Origin: Diphasiastrum complanatum
Taxonomy: Eukaryota; Streptophyta; Lycopodiopsida; Lycopodiales; Lycopodiaceae
Reading direction: 5' to 3'
Assembly: GCA_029204225.1 (NCBI GenBank)
Contig: CM055100.1
Span: 52,141,260-52,205,259 of the forward strand
DNA: 64,000 nucleotides
Part shown: in pieces, positions 1-57,499 of the stretch
Layout of the letters: each line of letters begins with the position of its first letter
Position numbering within the stretch: position 1 is the stretch's first letter
Notes under the pieces: model-generated
Databases searched by the model: none
Told to the model about the DNA's origin: nothing
Seen by the model: only the letters and a program-made list of their open reading frames with translations
Program-made: the position numbers and the translations under genes

Positions 1-1
1 C

Positions 2-3000
2 AGCCCTATGGTCTGCAGTTCAGAGCTCTGTCAGCTAATCGGAGACGAAGACCATCAGGTATTCTTATGTGACTTTCAGTTTATTCCTGAAGTTTCTATT
101 TCCAGTTCTATTCAGCAGAAAATCAGTAAATTAGAAACTTTATTGTCTAAATTTAAAGATGTTTTTCCTGAAGATTTGCCACATGGTTTACCACCTAGCA
201 GAGACGTAGATCATGTAATAAACCTAGTACCAGGTATAGCACCTGTTTCTAAACCTCCGTATCGGGTCAGTCGAACAGAGGATGAAGAAATAACTAGGCA
301 GTTAACAGACTATCTTGGGAAAGGCCAAATTCAGACCAGTAGTTCACCATGGGCCTCACCAGTCCTATTGGTGAAAAAGAAAGAGGGGTCTATGCGTCTT
401 TGCGTAGATTACAGAGCCCTCAATAAAGTCACAATTAAGAATAAATACCCTATGCCTCGGGCAGACGAGTTGTTTGATCAACTCGACGGGGCTAAGTTTT
501 TCAGCAAAATAGACCTCAGATCGGGATATCATCACGTCCGTATAAAATCGGAAGATGTCTCGAAAACAGCTTTTAGGACTTGTCACGGTCATTATGAGTT
601 TAAGGTGATGCCATTTGGGCTCACAAATGCTCCAGCTACCTTTATGACCTTGATGAACAGTGTCCTCAGACCATACTTGGGTAAGTTTGTAGTCGTATTG
701 TTAGATGACATCCTCGTCTACAGCAAAACGAGGAAGGAGCATCTAAAACACCTCAGAAAGGTGTTTCGACTGCTCAGAAAGCATAAGCTTTATGCTAAAC
801 AATCCAAGTGTGAATTCTTCATTGAAGAAGTAGCATATTTGGGTCACATTATCTCTTCAGATGGGATTAAGATGGACCCAAATAAGGTTAAAGCCATACT
901 CAGTTGGCTGAGACCTCAAAATATTTTGGAACTTCAGATCTTTCTTGGTTTGACTGGATATTACAGACGATTTGTCAAGAAATATGCTCAGATAGCAGTT
1001 CCTATGACAAATCTTCTTAAGGGGAAGGGAAAGGAGTTCATTTGGGAGTCCGCACAACAGGAGAGCTTTGATGCTCTCAAAACAGCCTTAGCTACAGCAC
1101 TAGTTTTAAAAGTCGTCGACCCCAATCAGCCATTTGTAGTCGAAACAGATGCTAGCGACTTTGCAGTAGGTGCTGTGCTAACTCAGGGTGGACGACCAGT
1201 TGCGTTCGAGAGTAAAAAACTCGAGCCAGCTCAAACTAGGTACACTGCCTATGAAAAGGAACTCTTTTCTATAGTCCATGCCCTTAAGACTTGGAGGCAT
1301 TATTTGTATGGTGAGGTCCTGACAGACCATGAGAGTCTCAAATACCTTTGCAATCAACCTGAGCTTAGAGGTCGGAAAGCTCGTTGGGCAGAGTTGATGC
1401 AAGAGTTTGACATGTCTATCAGATATAGGCGTGGAAAATTCAATACAGTAGCAGATGCCCTTAGCAGAATGCCTATGATAAACGAGCTAAGTTTTACTCA
1501 GATTCGTAATGAGTTACTTGAGTCCTTGAGAGGGAAATGCCAGCATGATGCATTCTTCTCTATTATCTGGAACTCAGTCCAGAACAGACAGTTACAAACT
1601 CCAGAACCAGTTCCCGGGGCTGGTGCCAGTTCATCCAAGAATACGGCAGCTTCTGTTGAGGATGATGATGATTCCGAGTATACATCGTCAGATGACGTTG
1701 AGGATTCTGAGCCTGTATTACCCAAGCAAACCCCAGTGGTTGAGGGTCAGTTGACTCAAGGATTCAAATGGAAACAGTATTCCATTCAGGATGCATACTT
1801 GCTCTATAGAGATAGAGTATGTGTCCCCAATTCAGAGGATTATAGGCAGCAGGTCCTATATGAATGTCATGACAATCCTAGCGCGGGACACCCAGGCATA
1901 CAGAAGACCTATGAGCTTCTTCGTAGGCAATTTTTCTGGCCCAGTATGAAAAAGGACGTCCACCAATATGTAAGCAATTGCCAGAAATGTCAAGTAAATA
2001 AAGCAGAGCGTTTAAAGGCAGGAGGGTTGTTGCATCCCTTAGAAATACCAGCTGGTAAATGGGAGAGTATCTCCATGGATTTTATAGTAGGCCTGCCTAA
2101 AACCCAAAAGGGTAATGACGCTATATGGGTCACAGTTGACCGTCTGACCAAAATGGCTCATTTTATTCCGACCAAAACAACCGTTAGAGCTCCAGAGTTA
2201 GCGAGGTTGTTTGTAGACGGGCTATTTAAATTGTACGGTCTACCTTCCGGCATAGTCAGCGACCGGGACAGTAAGTTTACTGGAAATTTTTGGAGGGCAG
2301 TATTCCATCATCTCCATACTAAACTTAATATGAGTACCACCGACCATCCACAGACGGACGGTCAAACAGAAAGGGTAAATCAAGTGCTGGAGGATATGCT
2401 TCATGCATACGTCAGCAAGAAGCAGACTAATTGGGAGGAGTATCTCTCGATATTAGAGTTTGCTTACAACAGTACCAAACATTCAGCTACGGGATACAGC
2501 CCATTTATGCTGATGTACGGTTTTCAGCCACGCTCACCCACAGCTGTAGGGTTTAAACAAGAAAAAGTTGAAGCAGCCAGAAACTTTTTAGAAGACCTAA
2601 ACCAGATGATAGAACATGCTAAGCGTAGCATTAGACAATCCCAGGATCGAGCCAAGCATTATGCAGATCCACACAGACGGGATGTGCAGTTCTCCACTGG
2701 TAAGAAAGTCTACTTGAGAGTCCCAGTTGACTCTAAAACCCTCAAATCAGGAGTGTGTGCTAAGTTGTCTCCAAGGTATTGTGGTCCCTTTACCATCAGT
2801 AGGAGACTAGGCGAGGTCACCTATGAACTAGAACTCCCACACAGCAGTAAGGTTTTTCTAGTCTTTCATGTAAGTCAGTTACGAAAAGCCTTAGCCAGAT
2901 CAAACAATCTGGTAGGGGACAGTGTTCTAGTTCTCCCATTGGATCCTCAACAACCTCCACATGAACCAGAGGAGATTCTTGATAGTAGAGAGACGCGGAC

Positions 3001-3133
3001 TCGTCATACTCTATACCGAGAATATCTGGTTAAGTGGAATGATCAGCCTGTTGAGAATGCCACTTGGGAAAGAGGCAGCGTCCTTCGCAAGATTTTTCCA
3101 GACTTTGTCTTAGAGGACCAAGACGGTTCTTAA
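2..3133 (+). CDS. Gypsy pol polyprotein: RT, RNase H, integrase, chromodomain (5' partial)
   Basis: The reading frame is open from the window edge to a stop at 3131-3133, about 1,043 codons. The Met codon at 8 is internal, because the second copy has many residues before it. Domains in order: reverse transcriptase with the catalytic LLDDIL motif near residue 233; RNase H with [10 protein letters not shown] near 379; integrase zinc-binding HHCC region around 620-660 (CQKCQ); DDE integrase core with MDFIVG near 690, SDRDSKF near 750 and the TERVNQ glutamate near 787; GPF-type C-terminal region; chromodomain around 990-1035 ([17 protein letters not shown]). No internal stop or frameshift is seen. 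Compared with copy 2 it lacks three residues (ANF) in RNase H just before the TDHESL motif, an in-frame 9-base deletion near 1312. The second copy has FLDDIL where this one has LLDDIL. Confidence 0.93.
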   Translation, partial: SPMVCSSELCQLIGDEDHQVFLCDFQFIPEVSISSSIQQKISKLETLLSKFKDVFPEDLPHGLPPSRDVDHVINLVPGIAPVSKPPYRVSRTEDEEITRQLTDYLGKGQIQTSSSPWASPVLLVKKKEGSMRLCVDYRALNKVTIKNKYPMPRADELFDQLDGAKFFSKIDLRSGYHHVRIKSEDVSKTAFRTCHGHYEFKVMPFGLTNAPATFMTLMNSVLRPYLGKFVVVLLDDILVYSKTRKEHLKHLRKVFRLLRKHKLYAKQSKCEFFIEEVAYLGHIISSDGIKMDPNKVKAILSWLRPQNILELQIFLGLTGYYRRFVKKYAQIAVPMTNLLKGKGKEFIWESAQQESFDALKTALATALVLKVVDPNQPFVVETDASDFAVGAVLTQGGRPVAFESKKLEPAQTRYTAYEKELFSIVHALKTWRHYLYGEVLTDHESLKYLCNQPELRGRKARWAELMQEFDMSIRYRRGKFNTVADALSRMPMINELSFTQIRNELLESLRGKCQHDAFFSIIWNSVQNRQLQTPEPVPGAGASSSKNTAASVEDDDDSEYTSSDDVEDSEPVLPKQTPVVEGQLTQGFKWKQYSIQDAYLLYRDRVCVPNSEDYRQQVLYECHDNPSAGHPGIQKTYELLRRQFFWPSMKKDVHQYVSNCQKCQVNKAERLKAGGLLHPLEIPAGKWESISMDFIVGLPKTQKGNDAIWVTVDRLTKMAHFIPTKTTVRAPELARLFVDGLFKLYGLPSGIVSDRDSKFTGNFWRAVFHHLHTKLNMSTTDHPQTDGQTERVNQVLEDMLHAYVSKKQTNWEEYLSILEFAYNSTKHSATGYSPFMLMYGFQPRSPTAVGFKQEKVEAARNFLEDLNQMIEHAKRSIRQSQDRAKHYADPHRRDVQFSTGKKVYLRVPVDSKTLKSGVCAKLSPRYCGPFTISRRLGEVTYELELPHSSKVFLVFHVSQLRKALARSNNLVGDSVLVLPLDPQQPPHEPEEILDSRETRTRHTLYREYLVKWNDQPVENATWERGSVLRKIFPDFVLEDQDGS

Positions 3134-3144
3134 GGGGGAGGGAG

Positions 3145-3502
3145 TGATACGAGCTCGTAACCAGTGCCGAACCCTAGCGAACACAGATAGGTCAGATACC
3201 ACAGTCAGGGTCGTGTCCAGCGTACATGACCAACAGGGCAAGACAGTGTGAGCAGTGTGCCCCAGCACGGTCCATAGCCATGGCGGGCCTAACACAGCCT
3301 AGGGACCCTGTCAGCAGGATAGGGCCCCCAGTTGGGTCCCGACGTGCAGTCGGCCACGTCAGTGCCACGTGGCCGACACTTGGCAGTAGCATGCTACCAG
3401 TCCTCACACTGGGCTAGGAGGGGCTTACTCTATATCAGGGAGTAGGCAAGGTTGGGTGGATCAGTTAGTGTTTGCCCTACTGTGGTGTTAGGATCTATTA
3501 CA
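3145..3502 (+). repeat. 3' LTR of gypsy A copy 1
   Basis: The LTR starts TGATACGAGC directly after the purine-rich tract (copy 2 has TGTTACGAGC) and most likely ends ...TCTATTACA at 3502, so the ends pair as TGTTA/TAACA-like inverted repeats. Length is about 358 bp. Only its first 73 bp can be compared with copy 2 (44547-44619), which is truncated there. The right end is inferred from the terminal CA; the 5' LTR is outside the window, so the target duplication cannot be tested. Confidence 0.7.
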
Positions 3503-3641
3503 GACCTGGTGCTGCAGAAGTGGACGGCGATGGAGGGGCTGCAGGCCTGAATGGCATCGGTGGCATTGGAGGAGTTGTGCGGCGCACATATACCCTCTGA
3601 AGAGCTGGAGGAACTGTGGGCACCTCGTGCGGCTGCTCTCG

Positions 3642-6600
3642 CTATGACTCTGTGTATGGCATGCTGGCAAGAGATGAAGGGGGTGCCCTGACACTCGACA
3701 TCTGTTGGGCCTCTGAATCAAATGTGGCAATCAAGTCGTCCAGTTGGGCATCTGAATACAAATGCTCTGGGCTCTGGGCCTCATCTTGTGCACCATCCAC
3801 TGAATCATCATGTACACCAACCTCTGAATCATCCCGTGCCACATCATGTGCACCCTGTAGACCCTGCATGGCCTCCCAATCTGTGCAATCAAAGTCATCT
3901 CGTGCCTCCTCTGGTGTGCTGTCGTAGTAACGGCCATGACTCTGTGCTGCACGCATTCAAACATCTGCGGGACCGGCATCTAAACCACTCTGCCCTCTAT
4001 CAAGAGCCTCCTCCATCATGTCGACATAGGTAGGTATGCCACTGGCCCCCCCTGTGTGCCATGCCTGTCTGCCGGTATAACCTGTGCCATGTGTCCCACC
4101 TCTGCCACGTGATGCACCTGTGACCCCTGCCCGTGGCGTGTGCCCTGCACCTGTATAATCTGCCTCATCCCTCTCTGGTCTGGCAAACACAACCCGAATG
4201 GGCTCATCCTCGTCATGCTCATCCTCTGACACTGGCTCATCTGCCTCATACAATGGAGGCTCTCTGTGCTCAAGCCCAAGCTCTCTCTCTCTCATCTCGG
4301 CAAGCTCCCTCTCTCTCTCTGCCATCAACTGTGTGCCCAGGTCATCTGCAGGCATGGGATGTGTGCCGTCCGTAGGCAAGTTAACCTGGCGCTCCAAATC
4401 AGATATCTTCGTCTGCAAGACCAAAATTGAGCGTGTCAGGAAAACAACTTGATCAAAAATTGAAACCTACATTTTAGTGAGACGTCAACCAACATGCAAT
4501 GGGAGAATAGCTTTTCACCTGCAATGTGCTCGTAATGGTCGGCAGTCTCCTGGCGAGACGTGCGTTGGTGCTACAGAACACCAACCGCTCCAACTGACTC
4601 ACTGACAGCCTGTTCCTTCTCGTGTGAATGAGTGCCCATGTGCTCCAATTACGCTCACACACGGAGGCAGCGCAGTCCTGTAGTACGTGCAATGAAATGG
4701 TTCAGCACACGTGCACGGGTGGAACGTCAACGAAACACAGCAAGGGAGGATGAGATGAGATGCATACTTGTGAAAGGACCCGCAGTGCAAGACGCTGTAT
4801 GGATGGATAGGTGCTGCCGAACATGGTCCACCAGGTAATGGGGAGCTGCCTCCTCTCTGGATCCTGAGCAGCCGGGCGACCGAACGTGCCCATGCCGAAA
4901 CGAAATGCAGCGAGCTCCTCCATGAGCCTGATAGGATCCAAACCTATGTGTGGACCCACCCTGTGAATGTATTGAAGCCAATCGGCCTCGAGTTCCCTGT
5001 CTGCGATCTGTGTCGGAGAGAGGAAGAGGGGATGCAGCATGTGTGCAACGCTGTGGATACTCCTGTGGAAGTAGTTCCACCGCGTCTCCCATATGAACTT
5101 CAGCTCTGTCATCCTGCAGTTGAGAGGCATGTGGTTTAGGGCATTACGAAAAAACGTAACATTGACAGAAAAACAAACTAGCAACCATTGAAAAGATAAA
5201 GAACAATTACAACACTGTACCGCTTACCTCTCTGGCTGCAAGATGGGCAGCTGCAGGAACTGTCCAATCCGGTCCATGAGCTCATACACCAGTCCAAGTC
5301 TCGACCCCTCGCTGTCAGCCATGCGGAGCACAATGTAGAATGGTCGAAGCCATCCTAACAATGTCTGTGCATCCCTCCAGAACTGGTCTCCTCTCACCGT
5401 GGAAGAAAAGTGCTCCCCATCCTCAGTGCGCGGAAACGTACTGGCACACCAAAGATCACTGGCAACCATCTGTAGAAGCTGGGCCCTGCACCTGATCAAA
5501 CGGTCGATGACCACCAAGTCGAATGCAAAGCGTGTGGGGGCTGGCTTACGGAGGTCCAGATGGCTGAACACCCGGAACATGGCAAGAACACGCCTCTTTC
5601 TGGTGACAAAAGTCACCAGGAAGAGGGCCTCCCGGACGATGGCTCTAACCCAGGGAAGTGCTCCTATGTCCCCCATCAGAAGGTCTATGGTGTGCGCTGC
5701 ACAGGGGGTATGAACAATATGAGGGAACTCGGCCTCTAGCAGTACACCCATCTGAATGCAATTCGTGGCATTGTTCGTCACCACCGTGACGACATGCTAT
5801 GGGCCTATGGCTAGGATGGAAGACCTGATGACATCAAACATGAACTCTGCAGATATGACTCTTCCCACCCTGCTGCAATCCACTGCCCTCAAAAACTGTG
5901 CCCATGCAGCTGGAGACCAGTATGTTGAGGATCGGCCTCCTCCTGACATCAGTCCAGCCATCGGACATGATGCTACAACCATAAGTGGCTCAGTGCCGAC
6001 GCAGAGGCTCCATCTCTCTAGACAAGGACTCAACCCTATCCCTCAACATGTGTGTGTGGACAACCTCTGAACTAGGGACTCTCTAGCTAGGGCTGACAGA
6101 CTGTGCAAGGCGGAAGGCCCTTCTGAAGGGCTCAGAGTCGGTGATGGCAAAGGGTAGGTTCAGTTCGTAAACCAGACTGGCCACGGCCTGTGTAGCCTCT
6201 CTGTCCATGTGCGGCTGATGCGCGCCGCGAATGGTCTGCTGCACAAGGGCTCTCCCTGGTGGGCGACGGGTGGTGGACCTCCAGCACGGTGCACCAACCG
6301 TGACGAAAATGGACGATGACGCGACAGGCTGGGCACTGGTGGATGCATCGGTTGTAGACGTGGAATGGGGAGAGTGGGATGCACTGGCAGGGATGGGTGC
6401 AGCAGCATAGGTGGGGTGCACTGGTGGAGGGGCAACATCTAGCATGGGGTACGAAAACTGCTTGCTGAGGAGGTCATCCGGATGGGAAGGGAAGGAAGAA
6501 GGGATCTCTTCCACATCCTTGAAGGCCCCAGCAGTAGCATCCTGGGCCTGCTCAAGTGGCGGAGAGTCCATGAGAAAGTCGTAGACTGGGGGAGTGCGAG

Positions 6601-7108
6601 CAACAGTGGGTGGTGGTGGAACCGGAGTGGCAACTGGCGTACGCGATGGGACGGGATCCACCGGAATTTGAGCAGATGGGGGTGCGTGAGGCAGAACTGT
6701 CTGAGGGAGATGAGGGGCAAAGGGACTGGAGGAGGATGCACTCCCTCTCCTTGTGCGTGCCAGCAAAGCACGCAGCAACTCTGGGTCAGCCAAATAAGGA
6801 GCGGTGCAAAATCGGAGAATGCCCTCCGAAATGGTGTTCTCCCCTACCACGAGCCGCGGCCCGTAGGTGTCCGGTAGTCGCTGCCTGTCGGGGACGGTCA
6901 TGCTGCCACAAGGGGCAGCATTCAAGGTGGCACCATTTTTGGCGCGTGCACTGAGCAGATGGCCTTTAAGGCGAGTGAGGGATGCAGCAAACTCGACGAG
7001 ACAGTATCGGCAGCGCACGATCTTCTGACCGGTCTTGTTGGCCTTGTCGGCAACCCGCCTGACAATGTCTACCTTGTCCCACAGACCGGAAAGGTCGGAT
7101 TGCACCAT
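3642..7108 (-). pseudogene. hAT transposase (BED finger, DUF659, hAT dimerisation), frameshifted
   Basis: Start codon chosen at 7108 (MVQSDLSG), just before the BED-type zinc finger (VRCRYC...LTRLKGHLL, about 7045-6955). A proline-rich linker follows to about 6200. DUF659 runs from about 6170 to 5225: LNLPFAITDS, then the MSDGWTD segment, then VVTNNATNC and TPCAAHTIDLL, with frame changes near 6085, 6000 and 5790. An intron probably starts at 5223 (GTAAGC). The hAT dimerisation region covers about 5140-4475 (PITWWTMFGSTYP, then CERNWSTWALIHTRRNRLS). A charged, low-complexity tail (4424-3642) ends the protein. DUF659-plus-hAT proteins cut and paste DNA; this copy has at least three frame breaks and is unlikely to be active, though it could mobilise nothing but may supply ends for MITEs. 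Confidence 0.85.
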
Positions 7109-7392
7109 TGCAGATGAAATGAGGGATGGATTGCTAGAAAAAAAACAGCAGGGTTCACTGTTGGAGAGACGCTGAAAATGGGCGAAGGCAGGGCGAAGCA
7201 AGTCAGATGCAAGGCAAGCCGTTGCGTGGGCGAAGGGCGACGCAAGGAATCAGAAGGCAGGTAGGCAAAAACAACAGCGATGGCAGGGCGGAGGAGGGCG
7301 CAAAACAATTTCAGATGAAATGCGAGGGGGGTGAGAAGGTTTAGGTTAAAAAAAAATTAAATTATTAAATATTAAATAAATTATTATATTGT

Positions 7393-7445
7393 GGTACCGC
7401 GGTACCAACATGGTACCGCGGTACCAACATGGTACCGCGGTACCA
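7393..7445. repeat. 19-bp palindromic subterminal repeats of hAT-1
   Basis: The 19-bp unit GGTACCGCGGTACCAACAT occurs at 7393-7411 and 7412-7430 and partly at 7431-7445. Its core GGTACCGCGGTACC is a perfect palindrome. Degenerate GGTAC/CCGCGG motifs continue to 7490. They lie within about 105 bp of the presumed element end, the usual place for hAT transposase binding sites; that role is inferred. Confidence 0.8.
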
Positions 7446-7502
7446 GTACGGTCACGCGGTACCGGGATCCGCGGTTGCCAGTACCGCGGGTTCTATGATA
7501 TA

Positions 7503-8329
<827 letters not shown>

Positions 8330-8780
8330 CATAGAACCCACGGTTCCCAGAACCGTGGGTCCTGGAAACCGTGGAAGGAACCGTGGTACATTGAACCGTG
8401 GTACGGTTCCAGTATTTAATTGATTAATTATTTAATTACCAAATTCATCTGTATACAGATTTGGACCTGATTTGGACACAGATTTGGACCTGATTTATAA
8501 TAGCTTTGGACAGACAAATAGGACCTGATCCATAATAGAATTTCTGGTCCAAAATAAGACCTGGTCCACACAGGCACAGACACAGATTTGGACCTGATCC
8601 ATAACAGACCATAGAACCGTACTGTTAATTCACACAGACCTGTGTACTGAAAAAAAAAATTTCATTAGTTAATTAATTACCTGCCACGGTTCACACGGTT
8701 CCTGCATAAATGTTCGGAAAACCGTACGGTGTACGGTTCTCAGAACCGAACTGAACCGTTAACGGTTCATTAATTCTATG
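8330..8780. mobile_element. hAT-type MITE, 451 bp, CATAGAA termini, 8-bp target duplication
   Basis: The left end reads CATAGAACCCACGGTTCC and the right end ...AACGGTTCATTAATTCTATG, so CATAGAA forms the terminal inverted repeat. It is flanked by taagggcc (8322-8329) and gaagggcc (8781-8788), an 8-bp duplication with one mismatch, the size made by hAT transposases. Both subterminal regions are full of ACGGTTC/GAACCGT motifs in both orientations. The interior is non-coding and carries repeats around 'tttggacctgat' (8460-8600). The first ten bases equal those of the hAT-1 terminus at 7497. Confidence 0.8.
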
Positions 8781-8788
8781 GAAGGGCC

Positions 8789-10347
8789 AAAGATTTTTTC
8801 TTAAAAAGGTGAATGCTACTCCAAAAATGGATCCCAAATGTAAGGCAGCTGTTGCACACGGCATTTTCAGTGGCCCCATCGGCCCCACGTACGTTGCAAA
8901 ACTGTATTTTGGGAACTATAAGGTAGTTTATTGGAGAGGAGGGTAGGGGATAGAAACTACCTGAAGGAGTCAAGAGGTAAGAGAGATTCAAGATGGCAGC
9001 CCGAGTAAAGAGGATGTGGAAGAGAGTGGAAACGTCAAGAAAGGGGAGCCAAGAGGCGGTACGGGGATGGAGGCAACGAGCAGATAGTGTAAGTATGGCA
9101 ACTGGAAAATTGTTGTACGTGAAGCACGAGTAAGCGTTAATCAGGCGGGAAGCTTGAGGGAAGAACTCACGAGACGACTGGCGGAAAATGGCACCGGAAG
9201 GCAATTCAGAGAAAGGGGAGCAAGGAAGTAGCCCGAGGTTCACAGAAAAACACCCAAGCAGAGGCAGGCAACAGGGAGCAGAAGGGCAGGCGATAGCAGA
9301 AGAGGAAATGATATCATTTCATTTGGGGAACATAAAAACAAAATGAAGTCCATGAAAATGACATATGACATTTCAATCGACAGCGAGGAAGGGGGAGCAT
9401 GGAAGGTGCCCCAGGGAGAGAGAAGTTGAGAGGGCGTCCCGAGGGAGAGAGAAAGTGATTCCAAGAGGAAGACGAGTCAAAGAAGCAGCCCGGATCAGAA
9501 GAGGAGAGAGTAGATACATTGCTCTTCTTTATTTTCTGAACATAAGACAGGGGAAGTTTAACAGTCATGCGATTACAAACCAAGGCACCAAAATACTGTT
9601 AGAGAAGAAACAGCTTAAGTTCAGAGAGGCGTTAGACGAAATTGCGGTTGCTTGTAGTAAGTCTAAAATGGCAATTCAAACTCAAATGCATGAAGCTTGA
9701 TATTTTTTCCTCAAAAGGTGAATAATAGCCTATCACTCTTGAAATTTTTTGACCCAGAGAAACTACTAATTCTCATTTTCAAGAACTATAAAAAGATCAC
9801 AATAGTGCTTCGCACGACAAGACTACAAACTGCATAAATTAGAATCTTTCCCTGTATACGAGAGTGACAGCTAGTATGTTTAAGTTCCCAATACCATGTT
9901 CTTTGGCCTTTCCAGAGTGTACGATTTGGAATCAGCTTATGAAGAAAAAGTAAGCTGAGCGCTGGAGAAAGCCGAAGCAGAGCATGATATGTACTGCTTG
10001 CAACTTTTCATGTTTGAACACAAATATTTGAAAGTTTCTATAAGCTGTGTACATAATGTAAAGTTCCCCTCAAAAACCACACTTGGAGATCCATTTCTTT
10101 GGCCCTTCAGAGCTTTCAAATACCCCTCACTACAGACATCAATTCAATGTTTCATAGATTGACAATAGCAGCAGAACAAACCAAATTGTTGAGCAGTTGC
10201 TAACTAAGGTATGTGATAAGGTGCTAAAATGAGATGGGTATTCTCATTATTTATGCAACTGAATAGACTAAAAACAAGTTTCATGTCCACTTCAGATTCA
10301 TAGTCAGTTTCCAGCTATAGCAAACAAAATTAGGAAAGCTCTCACAC
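8789..10347 (+). other. Unassigned intronic sequence
   Basis: Part of the last visible EHD intron. Open frames at 8790-8935 and 9365-9700 (plus) show no motif I recognise, and no EHD exon after the one at 10348-10397 was found here on the minus strand. The stretch 8950-9500 is unusually GA-rich. Confidence 0.4.
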
Positions 10348-54488
<44,141 letters not shown>

Positions 54489-55134
54489 CTCGAGAGATCC
54501 GAGCAGGAATCACGATCCTGTAGCCTCACATACCTCCTGATTGATAACAAATCTAATCATCAACCACTTCCCTAGCCAATCAAAAAACGAACGAATGAAT
54601 GCCAAGAGACGAATTGATTGCGACTAGTGCTGCTGCTGCACAAGGATGGATTTACAGACATAGATAGATAGATAGAGAGAGTGACACGATGAGGCTATAA
54701 GATCAAACGCAACGCTACATAAAGCTAAGGAGTAAAAATGTTTGAAGTTCAGTTCTCGAGAGAGTATAGAATATAATTGGGAAGTAAAAGTACGCGTCCC
54801 TTTCTTTTCTTTTTCCTCGGTACGCGTTACACTTCGAGGAAGCCCAAGAAAGAGGGAGAGATCTGAGAGATTTTACTGGACAAAGCATCGTTTGGAGAAA
54901 GACACGAGCACATATTTGCATAAGCACTGAACCAAATGGGAGGCAGGGAGGGGCTAGGTGGGGGACGACATGCACCGTGTACCCAAAGAGGAAATGCCAT
55001 ATATGATTCCAACAATTCTCCACTTGGATTTTAGCTTCTTTGAAGTATTTATAATGAATATGTGTCAAAATCTACATCTTAATAACAAAATCTAAGGGTG
55101 CATAGTTTTAACTTATGTTGTGCCACAAAGGTGA

Positions 55135-55181
<47 letters not shown>

Positions 55182-56290
55182 AGAGGGTATACTTTGTACT
55201 AGAGGGAAGGACAATTTCTCATCAATGGTGAGCCCATGTGACTTTTTAGGGTTGAAAAACCCTAACATGTAAAAAATATTTTTCAAAGCATCATAGATTA
55301 CAAAGAGAAAACACTACAAAGAAATCATTTTTCACAAATCATGACACATTTTACACACACACAAGCATTTATGGCATCCTAGTTAGAGTGATGGTCTTGA
55401 ATTAGGATTAGGTTTTTCAAATAAGGTTAGGGAGAGAAAAGTGTCAATATAATGAGTTGAGAGAGAGAGAGAGAAGGCTTTGATATCTCAACTCTTTCTC
55501 CAATTATAAACAATAAAGACAATTCATGGAAGGATATCCAAGGTATCTATGATTAAGAATAAGATTAGCCAAGCTAAGAACTAATCAAATATTGAAACTT
55601 GGCTTTGTGGTAGACGCAACATGAAGAACATTATTTCCATGAAACTTCCATCAAATTCAAGAGACCCATTTACATATTTTACTGGGAAAAACACTAATGA
55701 AAGTTTCATGGCTTAGGTTGCAAGTTAAATCAAACATTTTTTTCATGTTATTATTGTTGGATTTTTTCAAACAATCGATGCAACACTATCCAAATAATCG
55801 ATCGTTAATCTACATTCATTCATCTATCCAGTTCTACAGTTTTACTCATGTTTTTACATAGTCTGCAGAAATACACGATAACAACTAACAATTGGATTCA
55901 ATAAATCGAAGGTGTTTGAACTATCAAATGTTAACAAAACTAGTTTTCACTTGTTGTGAAGCTAACGACTTTCCCTAAGATTTTTGCAGCTAGTTTTCGG
56001 GAAGCTTAACTAGATAAGGATAAGCCTAAACAACATTCATAAACTAGCATAAATAGCTGATTACTTTCTAGGTTAACTCTCTAATGAGATCTTCAACTCT
56101 TTTTGCATAATGATCCTGGAGATTAATATAGCGCATTGCTAGAAACTCTTGATGCTTATTAGCGAAAGTGTCAAACTGAGTCAATCAGATACTCATAGAT
56201 AGTTTGGAGTATGCGGTTGCATCCGTTATTGCTTTGTGCTCACAATTCTTCTGATTTGTACATGCTACTTACTGAATTGATCATACAATT
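54489..56290 (-). other. EHD 5' UTR and presumed promoter region
   Basis: Lies upstream of the EHD start codon. Contains (TAGA)n at about 54659-54677, a GA-rich stretch near 54835-54880 and (CT)n at 55137-55177. I cannot fix a transcription start or a convincing TATA box. Confidence 0.4.
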
Positions 56291-56292
56291 TA

Positions 56293-56595
56293 TTGCGTTC
56301 AGTATTGTGTCACAATGATCAGATGCTTCTATGTAAGTATTGCAAACTCACTAATCATGAGATTCAATATTGCAGGATATTGAAAGCGAAGAATGCCAAT
56401 AAGAAGCACGAATGCAGTTGCAATTACATCACAATCCCCAGTTCACAAAAGGCAGCATCAACGATCATCGATCATTTGCATGAAACATCTGCCTTTGAAA
56501 AGTATTGCTTCATCAATTTATTTTCTGGTCAAAACAAGAGGCACTATTCCGTTGTTCGGCAATTGGAGCACAACTATAAATGTAGCTTCAATTAG
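56293..56595 (+). pseudogene. Copia-type gag zinc-knuckle fragment
   Basis: CKYCKLTNHEIQYCRILKAK is a CCHC knuckle (C-x2-C-x4-H-x4-C) in a context typical of plant copia gag. The frame continues to 56595 without further recognised domains; no LTR or pol found next to it. Confidence 0.5.
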
Positions 56596-57499
56596 CAAAA
56601 TGGATGGATCAACAATCAGTAAGTAACCAAGTTTGCACTGGTCCATGAGCTGCATGATTACTATACAAAAAGTCTCGTACTTTGCAATTTATGTTGGCTA
56701 AGGCAACGTTGTCCGATGGATTTCTCATATTTCTCAAAAATTCTAAACTATTGTACAAGGGAATCCGAAGATGGATAGATGCATGAAAATGTGTTCTTGA
56801 GATGCTCTACGGAAGACTCTTGTGCAGTAGCTATTTCTCATGCAAAAATCAATCACACAAAATAGCTGAAGAGAAACAAGGAAATAAACAAACGTTACAG
56901 AGAGTGAGAACTGTATGGCACTTGTCGAACAAAACTTGCATTCATCAACATTGATGATGTACCTTGACGATTGCAATATTCCTTTTGTTTTGTATATTAA
57001 TGATACTTACTCTGATATGCCCTTGTCAAAACAAGACATGGTTGGTGACACTCAAATCTACCATCATTGATAGCAGATGTTGTAAGATATAGCTTGAGAT
57101 GCAGGTATGGTTGATGTACTATGTCCTGAGGACCTCTCTAAACAAGAGATTCAAAACCGAATCTCTATTTGGATTTCCGAATGCTAGATTTATTGAGTAT
57201 TGGCACATTGGAAATCTTATCAGCATGTGGAAAGACAAATAGGTTTGAGGTTGTAGAAGGGGAGAAAAACTGTCAATTCCCTGTGGAGGTTGCTCTTGGT
57301 TGGACATTGTAGCAAATGACGGAATATCGGTTTCACTTTCTTTCGACAAGGACTCATTTCATATTAGTGTCTTTTTGCATTATGGAACTGGTGTATTGTG
57401 CAGTAATGTAGAAGTTTTCAAGAAACTTCTCGATTGAGCAGCAGGGTTAACTATTGGCTGCTATGGTGCTCGTGTGGTTGTCGTGAGGATCCTATTGTG

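Larger units (their letters stand above)
1..3502 (+). mobile_element. Ty3/gypsy chromovirus, family A copy 1 (5' part off window)
   Basis: This is the right-hand part of a Ty3/gypsy LTR retrotransposon. It holds the polyprotein from just after the protease through a C-terminal chromodomain, then a purine-rich tract (about 3132-3144), then an LTR that starts with TG at 3145. A near-identical second copy lies on the minus strand at 44547-49480 and shows what is missing on the left: gag, zinc knuckle and protease. A chromodomain at the end of integrase places it among chromoviruses, which often insert into chromatin with specific histone marks (known of the clade, not shown here). It sits at the 3' edge of hAT-1 and, by orientation and position, inside the last visible EHD intron. 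Confidence 0.93.
3503..7497 (-). mobile_element. hAT-superfamily DNA transposon hAT-1, degenerate
   Basis: A minus-strand hAT transposase gene fills 3642-7108. Its 5' flank is followed by 19-bp palindromic repeats and ends at 7497, where the minus strand reads CATAGAACCCGCGG, the same CATAG start as the MITEs at 8330, 19840 and 30024. The matching left terminus was not found: gypsy A copy 1 adjoins the 3' UTR at 3502, so the element was probably cut by that insertion and its left end should lie beyond the window. The right outer 8 bp would be atatatct (7498-7505), within a TA tract. Confidence 0.75.

Noticed and set aside
3192-3417. Overlapping open frames on both strands
   Set aside because: They lie in the 3' LTR of gypsy A, GC-rich sequence with few stops by chance.
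8330-8780. Inverted ACGGTTC motifs as a riboswitch or structured RNA
   Set aside because: The motifs are subterminal repeats of a MITE with a target duplication, which explains them better.
9365-9700. 111-codon plus-strand frame as a host gene
   Set aside because: GA-rich, no recognised motif, no splice-supported continuation, and it lies in an EHD intron on the other strand.
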